From: Agromyces marinus
GTDB lineage: Bacteria; Actinomycetota; Actinomycetes; Actinomycetales; Microbacteriaceae
Length of the DNA: 64,000 bases
Assembly (NCBI RefSeq): GCF_021442325.1
Contig: NZ_CP087879.1
Span: 806,001-870,000, forward strand
Direction: 5' to 3'
In this document: positions 39,537 through 48,483 of the stretch, one piece after another
How positions within the stretch are numbered: the first letter of the stretch is position 1
How the letters are laid out: every line of letters begins with the position of its first letter
Notes under the pieces: generated by a model
The model's input: the letters and a program-made list of their open reading frames with translations, nothing else
Databases searched by the model: none
What the model was told of the DNA's origin: nothing
Made by a program: the position numbers and the translations under genes

Positions 39537-41059
39537 GGCGCGGCCGTGCAGCGGGGGCGCTCGCAAGCGTCGTCGCGTCGAGCCTGCTGCTGGCCGGCTG
39601 CGCGATGCCGGCATTCCTCGGCGGGCCGCCCGACCGGTCCGAACCGACGGGGGAGCGCGTCGCGCCCGAACTCGAGCCGTACTACTCGCAGGTGCTCGAA
39701 TGGGAGCGGTGCGGCGACCTGCAGTGCACCACCGCGGTCGCGCCCCTCGACTGGAGCGATCCCGGCTCGGGCGAGATCGAGCTCGCGCTCGTCAGGCAGG
39801 CCGCCCGCGGCGAACGGCTCGGTTCGCTGCTCGTCAACCCCGGCGGGCCCGGGGGGTCGGGCTTCGACTTCATCGCCGACTCGATCGACTTCGCGACCGG
39901 CGATCGGCTCCAGCAGCGCTTCGACGTGGTCGGGTTCGACCCGCGCGGCGTCGGCCGGTCCAGCGCGGTGACGTGCCTCGAGCCCGCGGAGATGGACGCG
40001 TTCCTGTACGACCTCGTGCCGGGCGAGCGCGGCAGTGACGAGTGGATCGCCGAGGTGACCGACGCGAACCGGGCCTTCGGGCAGGCGTGCTCCGACCAGA
40101 CCGGAGACCTGCTCGGCAACGTCGACACCGTCAGCGCGGCGCGCGACCTCGACCTGCTCCGGTCCATCCTCGGCGACGACGAACTGAACTTCCTCGGGTA
40201 CTCCTACGGCACCCTGCTCGGGGCGACCTACGCCGGGTTGTACCCCGACAGGGTCGGCCGGCTCGTGCTCGACGGCGCGATCGACCCGGCGGCGTCGAAC
40301 CAGGAGGTCAACATCGCGCAGTCGATCGGGTTCGAGGACGCGCTCGCCGCCTACCTGGCGGACTGCCTGGCGGGCGACGCCTGCCCGTTCTCCGGGTCGG
40401 TCGATTCCGCGATGGCCGAGGTCGCGCGTCTGCTCGCCTCGGTCGAGCAGACTCCGATCCGTGCGGGCGACGGTCGGATGCTCGGCGCGAACGCCCTGGT
40501 GACCGCGATCATCTACCCGCTGTACACCCCCGACACGTGGCCCTACCTCAGCGACATGTTCGAGAGCGTGATGTTCGGCCAGGCCGACACGGCGTTCCTG
40601 TTCGCCGACCTCTACAACGGTCGCACCGAGGACGGCGCCTACGAAGACAACTCCACCGAGGCGTTCCGGGCCGTGCAGTGCCTCGACTACAGCTACGACG
40701 ACGACCCGGCCGCGATGCGGACCGCAGCCGACGAGCTCGCTGCCGCCGCGCCCGTCATCGGCCCCTACTTCGGCTACGGCGAGGTGGGCTGCGCCCAGTG
40801 GCCGTACCTCACCGAGGTCGAACGCGCCCCGATCGCGGCGCCGGGCGCCCCGCCGATCATGGTCATCGGAACGACCGGCGACCCCGCGACGCCCTACCAC
40901 TGGGCCGTCTCGCTCGCCGAGCAGCTCGACTCCGGCTTCCTCGTGACCTACGACGGCGAGGGGCACACCGCGTACCGCAAGTCGAACGCGTGCATCGACG
41001 ATACCGTCGAGGCGTTCCTCGTCGACGGCGAGGTCCCGGCCTCCGACCCCGGGTGCTGA
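39533..41059 (+). CDS. Exported lipoprotein alpha/beta-hydrolase (tripeptidyl aminopeptidase type)
   Basis: The 508-aa protein has a lipobox signal peptide (SLLLAGC) and an alpha/beta-hydrolase fold. The oxyanion motif is VNPGGPGGSG, the nucleophile is in LGYSYGTLLGA, and the Asp and His are in TTGDPATPYHWA and GEGHTAYRKSNACI, with a TAP-like C-terminal domain. The family (SlpD/SlpE, tripeptidyl aminopeptidases) trims peptides outside the cell. Several cysteines could form disulfides. It is coupled to holB by GTGA although unrelated in function. Confidence 0.9.
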   Translation: MRRGRAAGALASVVASSLLLAGCAMPAFLGGPPDRSEPTGERVAPELEPYYSQVLEWERCGDLQCTTAVAPLDWSDPGSGEIELALVRQAARGERLGSLLVNPGGPGGSGFDFIADSIDFATGDRLQQRFDVVGFDPRGVGRSSAVTCLEPAEMDAFLYDLVPGERGSDEWIAEVTDANRAFGQACSDQTGDLLGNVDTVSAARDLDLLRSILGDDELNFLGYSYGTLLGATYAGLYPDRVGRLVLDGAIDPAASNQEVNIAQSIGFEDALAAYLADCLAGDACPFSGSVDSAMAEVARLLASVEQTPIRAGDGRMLGANALVTAIIYPLYTPDTWPYLSDMFESVMFGQADTAFLFADLYNGRTEDGAYEDNSTEAFRAVQCLDYSYDDDPAAMRTAADELAAAAPVIGPYFGYGEVGCAQWPYLTEVERAPIAAPGAPPIMVIGTTGDPATPYHWAVSLAEQLDSGFLVTYDGEGHTAYRKSNACIDDTVEAFLVDGEVPASDPGC

Positions 41060-41153
41060 CCGCGGCGGGCGCCCGAGCATGGTCATGAGCGCTCCGAAAA
41101 CCCGCTAACATGGATTCTCGTGCCGTTCGGTCGCGACTCGCACCGGGTGCCAC

Positions 41154-41229
41154 GCCGCCTTAGCTCAGTCGGCAGAGCGATTCACTCGTAATGAATAGGT
41201 CGGGGGTTCGATTCCCCCAGGCGGCTCCA
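41154..41229 (+). tRNA. tRNA-Thr (anticodon CGT)
   Basis: The 76-nt gene starts GCCGCCTTAGCTCAGTC. The acceptor GCCGCCT pairs with AGGCGGC, the anticodon stem ATTCA/TGAAT holds CTCGTAA (CGT), and the T-arm is GGGGGTTCGATTCCCCC. The 3' CCA is encoded (41227-41229). Confidence 0.96.
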
Positions 41230-41233
41230 CTGC

Positions 41234-41261
41234 GAAGGCCCCGGCTCACGCCGGGGCCTTC
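41234..41261 (+). terminator. Terminator after tRNA-Thr
   Basis: GAAGGCCCCGGC (41234-41245) pairs perfectly with GCCGGGGCCTTC (41250-41261) around TCAC, four bases after the tRNA. Confidence 0.88.
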
Positions 41262-41321
41262 GTCGTCCCGTGCGCCGTCCGCCGCTCGCTCGGCGGTCGT
41301 ACCCAGGGGCGAACGCGACGG

Positions 41322-42257
41322 CTACGACAGCGGCACCGCCCGGATCGCGTTCGCGTACGCGACGTACCCGGCGGCGTTCGGGTGGAAGCTGTTGGTCTGG
41401 CTCAGCCAACGCCAGTCGTTGATCCACGGGCTCGAGCTGCCGATGCCGTGGCCCGCGAACACGCCCTCGACATCGACGAACACCGCGCCGCCCGACTGCG
41501 CGACGGACTGGATCCGGTCGTTCAGCGCGACCGTCTCGTCGTTGACCTCGTCGGCCCACGTGTACTTGGGGTTCACGCCCGAGGCGTTCTCCCAGAACAG
41601 CAGGGGGTAGCCGGTGACGACGATCTTCGCGGCCGGCGCGCGCGTGCGCAGCGTGGTGATCACGTCGGTGATGCTCGCGGCGAAGGCGTCGGATTCGACG
41701 GCCGCGGCGCCGTTCGCGATGTGCGTCGCGCACGACGAGTTGGGCAGCACGAAGCAGTTCTGCATGACGTCGGCGAAGCCGACGTCGTTGCCGCCGACCG
41801 TGACCGTGATGAGCTTCGCGGTCGAGGGAACGGATGCCGCCTGCGCGATCACGTCGGCGGTGTCGGAGCCGGAGCACGCCGAAAACGCGACGAGCGCCTT
41901 GTCGGCATCGGCGTCCAGGAGTTTCGGATAGCTCTTCGTGCTGCGGTAGCAGGTCGTGTCGAGGTAGCTTCCCGCACCGACACCGGAGGCGAACGAGTCG
42001 CCGACGGCCGCATAGGCGAGCTCGGTCGTTCCACCGCCGGAGCCTCCGCCGTTGCCTCCGCCCGGTTTGCCGGGCTTGACGGGCTTGGCCATCGGAACCG
42101 CGGCGTGGGCGGAATCGGCCGGGGCGGCCAGGCTCGCCCCGAGGACGAGCGCGAGCGCGGCGAGCAGTGCGGCGGCGACGAGCGCGATGCGCCGCCGCCG
42201 CTCAGGGGCAGCTTCGACGGATGCCGCGGCGAGCGGGTCTCTGCGTCCGAACATCAT
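41322..42257 (-). CDS. Secreted SGNH/GDSL hydrolase
   Basis: This 311-aa protein has a signal peptide (ALVAAALLAALALVLGASLAA, end near ADSAHA) and a Gly-rich linker (GNGGGSGGG). The SGNH catalytic blocks are present: GDSFASGVGAG (Ser), VTVGGNDVGF (Gly/Asn) and SFHPNAAGYVAYA (His). It is probably an extracellular esterase or lipase like Streptomyces SGNH enzymes. Six cysteines likely form disulfides. It lies 13 bp downstream of a paralogue on the same strand, so the two form a tandem pair. Confidence 0.9.
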   Translation of the reverse strand: MMFGRRDPLAAASVEAAPERRRRIALVAAALLAALALVLGASLAAPADSAHAAVPMAKPVKPGKPGGGNGGGSGGGTTELAYAAVGDSFASGVGAGSYLDTTCYRSTKSYPKLLDADADKALVAFSACSGSDTADVIAQAASVPSTAKLITVTVGGNDVGFADVMQNCFVLPNSSCATHIANGAAAVESDAFAASITDVITTLRTRAPAAKIVVTGYPLLFWENASGVNPKYTWADEVNDETVALNDRIQSVAQSGGAVFVDVEGVFAGHGIGSSSPWINDWRWLSQTNSFHPNAAGYVAYANAIRAVPLS

Positions 42258-42270
42258 GGTCCGCCTGCTC

Positions 42271-43089
42271 TCAGCTCGCGAGCACCGTGAGGATCGCGTC
42301 ACGGTACACGGCCTGCCCTGCGGTGGTCGGGTGGAGGAACGCGAGCGGATCGTTCAGATCTGCGCCGAGCCACGGGACGGCGTCGCCGACGCGGTGTCCG
42401 GTGTAGGCGAACGCGAGGCTCGTGGCGTCGACGTCGGCACCGGCACTCGCAGCCGCGGACGCGGCGGCGGCGATCTGCGCATCGAGCGCGAGGGTCGCCT
42501 GGTTGACGCTGTCGGTCAGCGCGCTCAGCCCGGCGACGAACGGCACCGGGTAGTCGGTCACGATGATGCGGGCGCGCGGGGATCGTTCGGCGATGGCGAG
42601 CAGCAGGCCCGTGAGGTCCTGGGCGATCACGCCCGACGCGAGGAGTTGCTGCGCCTGGAGTACGGCCGCCGCGCACGCGCCGGAGTTCGGGTCGGGTGCG
42701 CACACCTGGAGGATGCCTCCGACATCGAGGTCGTTGCCGCCGACGGTGATCGTCACGAGGGTCGTGCCGCGGTTCACCTGCGAGAGCTGCGTCTCGGCGA
42801 CATCCGAGATGGTGGCGCCGCTGCAGGCGGGCTGGCGGAGGAGGTTCGTTCGAGGCACCGCGTCGAGCAGGACGGGGTATGCGGCCTCGGAGCGCAGGCA
42901 CGCATCGAGCGGGAGCCCGGCGCCCTGTCCGGCGGCGTACGAGTCGCCGAGCGCGACGTACTTGTTCACGGGTTCGGGCGGGGCCGCGAGGGCCGAGGGT
43001 GCAGCGCCGCCGAGGGCGGCGAGGAGGGCGATGGTGGCCCCGGCGAGCGAGCCGATGATGCGGCTCCTTCGGTGCGAATGTGCCGACAT
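42271..43089 (-). CDS. Secreted SGNH/GDSL hydrolase, tandem paralogue
   Basis: This 272-aa protein has a signal peptide (IIGSLAGATIALLAALGGAA, end near SALAAPP) and the SGNH blocks GDSYAAGQGAG, ITVGGNDLDVG and AFLHPTTAGQAVY. It is clearly related to the next gene but lacks the Gly-rich linker. TACGGT ends 6 nt before ATG 43089 on the minus strand, suggesting a leaderless transcript for both hydrolases. The natural substrate is unknown. Confidence 0.9.
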   Translation of the reverse strand: MSAHSHRRSRIIGSLAGATIALLAALGGAAPSALAAPPEPVNKYVALGDSYAAGQGAGLPLDACLRSEAAYPVLLDAVPRTNLLRQPACSGATISDVAETQLSQVNRGTTLVTITVGGNDLDVGGILQVCAPDPNSGACAAAVLQAQQLLASGVIAQDLTGLLLAIAERSPRARIIVTDYPVPFVAGLSALTDSVNQATLALDAQIAAAASAAASAGADVDATSLAFAYTGHRVGDAVPWLGADLNDPLAFLHPTTAGQAVYRDAILTVLAS

Positions 43090-43193
43090 GGCCGAACCGT
43101 AGCGGGAACCCGAGGATTCCGCATATCCCCGAACGGGTGTCAGGGAGCTGGTGCCACCCAGGCGGTGCCCTGCGCGCGGATAGGCTGGCGCGC

Positions 43194-44183
43194 ATGACGT
43201 CACGACTCCGATGGGGCATCCTCGCGACGGGCGGCATCGCCCGGCTGTTCACCGACGACCTGGTCCGCAACGGATTCGACGTCCGCGCGGTCGGGTCGAG
43301 GTCGTTCGAGTCGGCACGCGCCTTCGCCGACGAGTACGGGATCCCCGGCGCCCACGGCAGCTACGCCGAGCTCGTCGCGGCGGCCGACGTCGACGCGGTC
43401 TACATCGCGACCCCGCACCCCTGGCACGCCGAGTCCGCGCTGGCCGCGATCGGGGCCGGCAAGCACGTGCTCATCGAGAAGCCGTTCACGCTCACGCAGC
43501 CCGAGGCCCGTGCGGTCGCGGATGCCGCGCGCGAGCGCGGCGTGCTCGCGCTCGAGGCGATGTGGACCCGGTACCTGCCGCACATGGTGCGCATCCGCGA
43601 GATCGTCGCGTCGGGCGTGCTCGGCGAGGTGCGCTCGCTCATCGCCGACCACACGCAGAAGCTCTCCGACGACCCCGGGCACCGGCTCAACTCGCTCGAA
43701 CTGGGCGGCGGTGCGCTGCTCGACCTCGGCATCTACCCGATCTCGTTCGCGTGGGACCTGTTCGGCGAGCCCGAGACCGTGCGTGCGACCGCGGTGCTGC
43801 GCGAGACCGGTGCCGACGCGCAGGTCGCCGTCGACCTCGGCTACCCCGGCGGCAGGATCGCGTCGACGTACACCGCGAGCGACGCGCGCGGGCCGAACCG
43901 GGCGGTCGTGCTCGGCACCGACGCCCGGATCGAGATCGACGGCGTCTGGTACAGCCCGACGAGCTTCCGCGTCATCGGCGCCGACGACCGGGTGATCGAG
44001 GCGTACCGGTCGGAGGTCAACGGCCGCGGCATGCACTTCCAGGCGGAGGCGCTCGAAGGGCTCGTCGCCGCCGGGCGACTCGACGGCGGCGACATCCTCC
44101 CGACCGAGGAGTCGGTCGCGATCATGGGCACGCTCGACCGCGTCCGGCACGAGATCGGCGTGCGGTACCCGGGCGAGGACTGA
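43194..44183 (+). CDS. Gfo/Idh/MocA-family oxidoreductase
   Basis: The 329-aa protein has an N-terminal Rossmann fold (LRWGILATGGIARLFTDDLV), the EKPFTL motif in KHVLIEKPFTLTQPEA, and a C-terminal domain with DLGIYPISFAWDLFGEPE. The GGGALLDLGIYP stretch resembles dihydrodiol or glucose-fructose oxidoreductase-like members. It is an NAD(P)-dependent sugar or diol dehydrogenase of unknown substrate. TAGGCT (43181-43186) lies 7 nt before the ATG, so it is probably leaderless. The M20 peptidase follows 4 bp later. Confidence 0.9.
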   Translation: MTSRLRWGILATGGIARLFTDDLVRNGFDVRAVGSRSFESARAFADEYGIPGAHGSYAELVAAADVDAVYIATPHPWHAESALAAIGAGKHVLIEKPFTLTQPEARAVADAARERGVLALEAMWTRYLPHMVRIREIVASGVLGEVRSLIADHTQKLSDDPGHRLNSLELGGGALLDLGIYPISFAWDLFGEPETVRATAVLRETGADAQVAVDLGYPGGRIASTYTASDARGPNRAVVLGTDARIEIDGVWYSPTSFRVIGADDRVIEAYRSEVNGRGMHFQAEALEGLVAAGRLDGGDILPTEESVAIMGTLDRVRHEIGVRYPGED

Positions 44184-44187
44184 GGGC

Positions 44188-45378
44188 ATGGGAGCGGATG
44201 CCGCGACGGACGACGTCGCAGCGCTGACGCGCCGCCTCGTCGCGGTCGATGCGACCAATCCGACGCTCTTCGACGGCGGTGCGGGTGAGCGCGAGCTCGC
44301 CGAGGTCGTGGCGGCGTGGCTCGCCGACCGGGGCTTCGAGGTCCGCATCGTGGGCGCGGACCCGGCGCGCCCGAGCGTGCTCGCACGGCGGCGCGGCACG
44401 GGCGGTGGGCGGACCCTGCTGCTCGCGGGTCACCTCGACACGGTCGGCGGAGCCGGCACCGGGGCGGGCGAGGCACCCGGGGCGGATGCGGCGGCCGAGG
44501 CGCCGGCCGACGCGCCGCGGGCCGATCGGATCACGGGCCGCGGCGCCTACGACATGGCGGGCGGGCTCGCGGCCGCCATGATCGCCGCCGCCGCCGCGCC
44601 CGCCGCTCTCGCGGGCGAGGTCGTGCTCGCGTTCGCGGCCGACGAGGAGTTCGGCTCGCTCGGCATGGAGGAACTGCTCGCTGCGCTCGACGTGCGCCCC
44701 GACGGCGCGGTCGTGCTCGAGCCGACCGATCTCGAGGTCACGCTCGCCCACCGGGGCTTCGCCTGGTACCGGGTCGAGTACGAGGGCGTCGCCGCGCACG
44801 GGTCGCAGCCCGAACTCGGCGTGGATGCGATCGACCGCGCGCTCGACGGACTGATCGCGCTGCGCGCGTTCGCGGCCGAACTCGACGCCCGGCCGCGGCA
44901 TCCGCTGCTCGGGTCGGGGAGCGTGCGCGTGTCGATGATCGAGGGCGGAGCGGATGCCGCGACCGTCGCCGCCCGCTGCGGCGTCGTGGTCGAACGGCGG
45001 ACCCTGCCCGGCGACGACGACCCGCGTGCCGAACTCGAGCGCGTGCTCGCGCCGTCCGGTCCGGCGCGGATCTCGACGCTCGCGGCGCGTCCCGCGATGG
45101 AGGCGGAGCCCGGCGCGCCGATCGTCCGCGCCGTGATCGACGCGGTCGAGGCGGTCACGGGCCGGCCCGCGGTGCGACGCGGGGACCCGTGGTGGACCGA
45201 CGCCGGGCTCATCGCCGACGCGGGCATCCCGGTCGTGCTCGTCGGAGCCTCCGGCGGCGGCGCGCACGCCGACGACGAGTGGGTCTCGATCGCATCGCTC
45301 GAGGCGCTCACCGCGATCATCGGCCGTGTCATCCGCGAGGTCTGCGGGCAGGCCGTCGGCGAGGCGCCCGAGCGCTGA
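44188..45378 (+). CDS. M20-family metallopeptidase/deacylase (ArgE/DapE type)
   Basis: This 396-aa enzyme has the dizinc site of the family: LLLAGHLDTVGGAG (His, Asp), RGAYDMAGGLAA (Asp) and AADEEFGSLG (catalytic Glu), plus a dimerisation domain starting GFAWYRVEYEGVAAHGSQPE. C-terminal GASGGGAHADDEWVS supplies the last His. It probably cleaves an N-acyl amino acid or dipeptide; the substrate is not determined by context. Confidence 0.9.
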   Translation: MGADAATDDVAALTRRLVAVDATNPTLFDGGAGERELAEVVAAWLADRGFEVRIVGADPARPSVLARRRGTGGGRTLLLAGHLDTVGGAGTGAGEAPGADAAAEAPADAPRADRITGRGAYDMAGGLAAAMIAAAAAPAALAGEVVLAFAADEEFGSLGMEELLAALDVRPDGAVVLEPTDLEVTLAHRGFAWYRVEYEGVAAHGSQPELGVDAIDRALDGLIALRAFAAELDARPRHPLLGSGSVRVSMIEGGADAATVAARCGVVVERRTLPGDDDPRAELERVLAPSGPARISTLAARPAMEAEPGAPIVRAVIDAVEAVTGRPAVRRGDPWWTDAGLIADAGIPVVLVGASGGGAHADDEWVSIASLEALTAIIGRVIREVCGQAVGEAPER

Positions 45379-45452
45379 TCGGCCCCCCGCCGGCCGAGCG
45401 TGGCCGCGACGCCACTCCGGAGACGTCCGGGCGGCGTCCGTACAATGCCCGG

Positions 45453-46946
45453 GTGAGCGATGAGACGGATGCCGCGGGCGCGACGCCCGCGCCGGGCGAG
45501 CCCGGGCCGCAGAGCGAGCCCGCCCGGCCCCGAGGCATCCGTTCGCTGATCGCCGAGCACCGGGTGCTCGCCGCGATCGCCGCCCTCGTCACCGTCGGCC
45601 TGCTCGGGACCGCGGTGGCGTTCGCCGCGACCATGACCGGCGGCGAGCCCGTCCCGGCGCCGTCGGCCACCCCCACGCCCACCCCCGCGTCGACGCCCAC
45701 GCCCACGCCGACCCTCACCCCGACGCCCGAACCGGTCGCGCGTGAGCGAACCTGCTCGGTCGCGGGGCTCGCAGCCGATCCGCGACTGGCGAACCTGCAG
45801 GCGCAGGTCATGAACGCCGCGACGGGCGAGGTGCTCTTCGATCGTGGCGGCCTGACGGCCTCGCGCACCGCGAGCGTCATGAAGGTCGTGACCGCGGCCG
45901 CGGCGCTCGCCGTGTTCTCGCCCGACGACCGCTTCGCGACGACCGTCGTGAAGGGCTCCGAGCCGGGCTCGGTCGTGCTCGTCGGGGGCGGCGACCTCAC
46001 GCTCTCGCGCACCGCGACGGGCAACGAGACCGTCTACCCCGGCGCCGCGCACCTCGACGACCTCGCCCGCCAGGTGCGCGCGGCATGGGAGGCCGACCCG
46101 TCGAACCCCCCGCTGACGAAGCTGATCCTCGACTCGTCGTACTTCGGCGGGGAGACCTGGCACGCGAGCTGGGCGCCGACCGAGCGCGAGCTCGGCTACA
46201 TGCCCAAGATCACGGCGCTCATGGTCGACGGCGATCGCGACGACCCGTACGCGAACACCTCGCGCCGGGGCGCCGACGCGGTCGGCCGGGCGGGCGACGC
46301 CTTCGCCGCCGAGCTCGGCGGCGTGGCGGCGATCGAGCGGGGCACGGCGCCGGCCGGAGCCACCGAGCTCGGCCGCGTGTGGTCGCCGACCGTCGCCCAG
46401 CTGATCGACAAGTCCCTCGTCGTCTCCGACAACACGGTCGCCGAGATGCTCGCGCGGCAGGTCGCGATCACGGTCGGAACCGGGAACACCTTCGAGGCGA
46501 TCGACCCGGCGGTGCGGCAGGCGCTCGAGACGTACGGCATCGCGCGTGGCGGCATCCGCGTCGTCGACGGGTCGGGACTCTCGCCCGACAACGCGGTGCC
46601 GCCCGCCTACCTCACCCGGCTGTTCGCGAAGGTCGAGGCGCGCGAGGGGAGCCTCGGGGTGATCCGCGACGGACTTCCGGTCGCCGGCCAGCGCGGCTCG
46701 CTGTCGTACGCCGACCGGTTCGCGGGCGAGAACGCCGTCGCCGACGGCTCGGTGTTCGCCAAGACGGGCTGGATCGACACGGGCTACACGCTCGCGGGCA
46801 TCATCCACGCCCAGGACGGCACGACCCTGACCTTCGCGATCTCCGCGCTCGGCGATGTCTCGCAGATCACCGCCGACGCGAAGGTCGCGATCGACACGCT
46901 CGCCACGGGGTTCTACCGCTGCGGGGACGAACTCTCGAACGAGTGA
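45453..46946 (+). CDS. dacB: D-Ala-D-Ala carboxypeptidase (PBP4/DacB family)
   Basis: This 497-aa peptidoglycan peptidase has one membrane segment (VLAAIAALVTVGLLGTAVAFA), a Thr-Pro linker (TPTPASTPTPTPTLTPTP) and the S13 peptidase domain with TASVMKVVTAAA (SxxK), VVSDNTVAEMLA (SxN) and VFAKTGWIDTGY (KTG). It would trim stem-peptide D-alanine at the outer membrane face. TACAAT (45441-45446) is 6 nt before GTG 45453, the clearest leaderless promoter in the window. Confidence 0.92.
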   Translation: MSDETDAAGATPAPGEPGPQSEPARPRGIRSLIAEHRVLAAIAALVTVGLLGTAVAFAATMTGGEPVPAPSATPTPTPASTPTPTPTLTPTPEPVARERTCSVAGLAADPRLANLQAQVMNAATGEVLFDRGGLTASRTASVMKVVTAAAALAVFSPDDRFATTVVKGSEPGSVVLVGGGDLTLSRTATGNETVYPGAAHLDDLARQVRAAWEADPSNPPLTKLILDSSYFGGETWHASWAPTERELGYMPKITALMVDGDRDDPYANTSRRGADAVGRAGDAFAAELGGVAAIERGTAPAGATELGRVWSPTVAQLIDKSLVVSDNTVAEMLARQVAITVGTGNTFEAIDPAVRQALETYGIARGGIRVVDGSGLSPDNAVPPAYLTRLFAKVEAREGSLGVIRDGLPVAGQRGSLSYADRFAGENAVADGSVFAKTGWIDTGYTLAGIIHAQDGTTLTFAISALGDVSQITADAKVAIDTLATGFYRCGDELSNE

Positions 46947-47040
46947 CCGAGTGCCCGCCGCGGCATCCGCGAATCGCGACAGAATGGAAGCGGCGGCCGG
47001 ATCGACCCCGCCCGAGACCCGAGGAGCGAAGGAGCCGATC

Positions 47041-47658
47041 ATGAGTCGGGCCCTGTTCATCATCGACGTGCAGAACGACTTCACCGAGGGCGGCGCGCTC
47101 GGCGTCGACGGCGGTGCAGCCGTGGCCGCCGGCATCACGGCGTACCTCGCCGAGCACGGCGACCGGTACGACCTGGTCGTGGCATCCCGCGACTGGCACA
47201 ACGCCGACGACGACAACGGCGGGCACTTCGCGACGGATGCGCCGCCCGACTTCACGGTGACGTGGCCGAAGCACTGCATGGCCGGCACGCCGGGCGCCGA
47301 GTACCACCCGGCGCTCGACACGAGCGCCGTCGACGTGCACATCCGCAAGGGGCAGGGCGTTCCGGCGTACTCGATCTTCGAGGGCACGGATGACACGGGC
47401 GCGTCGACCACAGAGGTGCTCGAGCGCCACGGCGTCACCGACGTCGACGTGGCGGGTATCGCGACCGACTACTGCGTGCGCGCGAGCGCACTCGACGCGA
47501 TCGAGCACGGGCGTCACGTGCGCGTGCTGCGCGACCTGGTCGCGGGCGTCGCGCCGGAGTCCTCCGAGGCGGCGATCGCCGAGCTCGGTCACGCGGGCGC
47601 CGCGATCGTCGATTCGTCCGAGCTCGCGCCGGTCGATGACGAGGCGGGCCGCGCGTGA
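47041..47658 (+). CDS. pncA: Nicotinamidase
   Basis: The 205-aa isochorismatase-fold amidase converts nicotinamide to nicotinate for NAD salvage. The catalytic triad fits: Asp in LFIIDVQNDFTEGG, Lys in VTWPKHCMAGTPG, Cys in IATDYCVRASALDA. Metal ligands are in SRDWHNADD. The spacing FATDAPPDF and PAYSIFEGTDD is PncA-like. GGAG lies 5 nt before the ATG. The stop overlaps the next gene by GTGA. Confidence 0.92.
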   Translation: MSRALFIIDVQNDFTEGGALGVDGGAAVAAGITAYLAEHGDRYDLVVASRDWHNADDDNGGHFATDAPPDFTVTWPKHCMAGTPGAEYHPALDTSAVDVHIRKGQGVPAYSIFEGTDDTGASTTEVLERHGVTDVDVAGIATDYCVRASALDAIEHGRHVRVLRDLVAGVAPESSEAAIAELGHAGAAIVDSSELAPVDDEAGRA

Positions 47659-48425
47659 CCCCGCAGGCGTCCCCCGCACCGCTCCTGCACGCCGAGTCGC
47701 CCGACGGGGTGCTCATCGCCTATCGGGTGCAGGGCGATGACGCCGAGGCGGGCCGGCCTCCCGTGCTGCTCGTGCACGGCTTCGCGTCCGATTCGACCGT
47801 CACGTGGGAGGGCACGGGATGGGTGCGCACACTCGTCGAGTCCGGACGACGCGTGATCACCACCGACCTGCGCGGGCACGGTGCGAGCGACAAGCCCGTG
47901 ACGGCCGACGCGTACGCGCCCGATCGGCTCGGGGCCGACCTCGTCGCCGTGCTCGACTCGGCGGGCGCGGCGAGCTGCGATGCCGTCGGCTACTCGATGG
48001 GCAATCGCGTGATCTCGGCGCTGTGCGAGCAGGCCCCCGACCGGGTGCGGCGCGTCGTGGTGGGCGGCGCCGGTCCGACCGAGCTCTTCGCCACCTGGGA
48101 CGTCGAGGACGCGCGCGGCTACCTCGTCGACGGGACGCCGCCGCGCAATCCCGTGATCTCGCAGGTGCTCGGGCCGGCGATCCGCGCGGGAGCCGACCGC
48201 GACGCGCTCCTCGCGTGCATCGAGGGAGTCTCGGGCGCCCCGCTCGCGATCCCGGGGGGCATCCCCGTGCTGTTCGTCGCGGGCGAGGAGGACCCGGTGC
48301 CACTCGGGGTCCAGCAGCTCGCGCTCGACTGGGGGAGCGACCTCGTCACGATCCCCGGCCGCGACCACGTGTCGACGCTCACGTCCCGGACGTTCAAGGA
48401 CGCGGCGATCGACTTCCTCGCCTAG
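47655..48425 (+). CDS. Alpha/beta-fold hydrolase
   Basis: This 256-aa protein has LLVHGFASDSTVTW, the nucleophile elbow VGYSMGNRVISAL, an Asp in FVAGEEDPVPLG and a His in IPGRDHVSTLTS. No lid domain of a recognised subfamily is clear. It is coupled to pncA (GTGA) and followed by tandem repeats rather than a terminator. The substrate is unknown. Confidence 0.85.
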   Translation: MTPQASPAPLLHAESPDGVLIAYRVQGDDAEAGRPPVLLVHGFASDSTVTWEGTGWVRTLVESGRRVITTDLRGHGASDKPVTADAYAPDRLGADLVAVLDSAGAASCDAVGYSMGNRVISALCEQAPDRVRRVVVGGAGPTELFATWDVEDARGYLVDGTPPRNPVISQVLGPAIRAGADRDALLACIEGVSGAPLAIPGGIPVLFVAGEEDPVPLGVQQLALDWGSDLVTIPGRDHVSTLTSRTFKDAAIDFLA

Positions 48426-48483
48426 GCCCCGGTCGCCTGGGCCCCGGTCGCCTGAGCCCTGGTCGCCTGAGCCCAGGTCGCCT
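48417..48483. repeat. Tandem 15-bp repeat, about 4.5 copies
   Basis: GGTCGCCTGRGCCCN units begin at 48431, 48446, 48461 and 48476, preceded by a related copy ending at 48430 that includes the hydrolase stop codon. The last copy abuts the AraC stop. The copies have diverged slightly. There are no unique spacers, so it is a minisatellite between convergent genes. Confidence 0.85.

Noticed and set aside
41154..41229. tRNA-Thr as integration site of a genomic island
   Set aside because: No integrase, no duplicated tRNA 3' end nearby, and ordinary genes follow.
48417..48483. CRISPR-like array
   Set aside because: Units are head-to-tail without unique spacers, and no cas genes are present.
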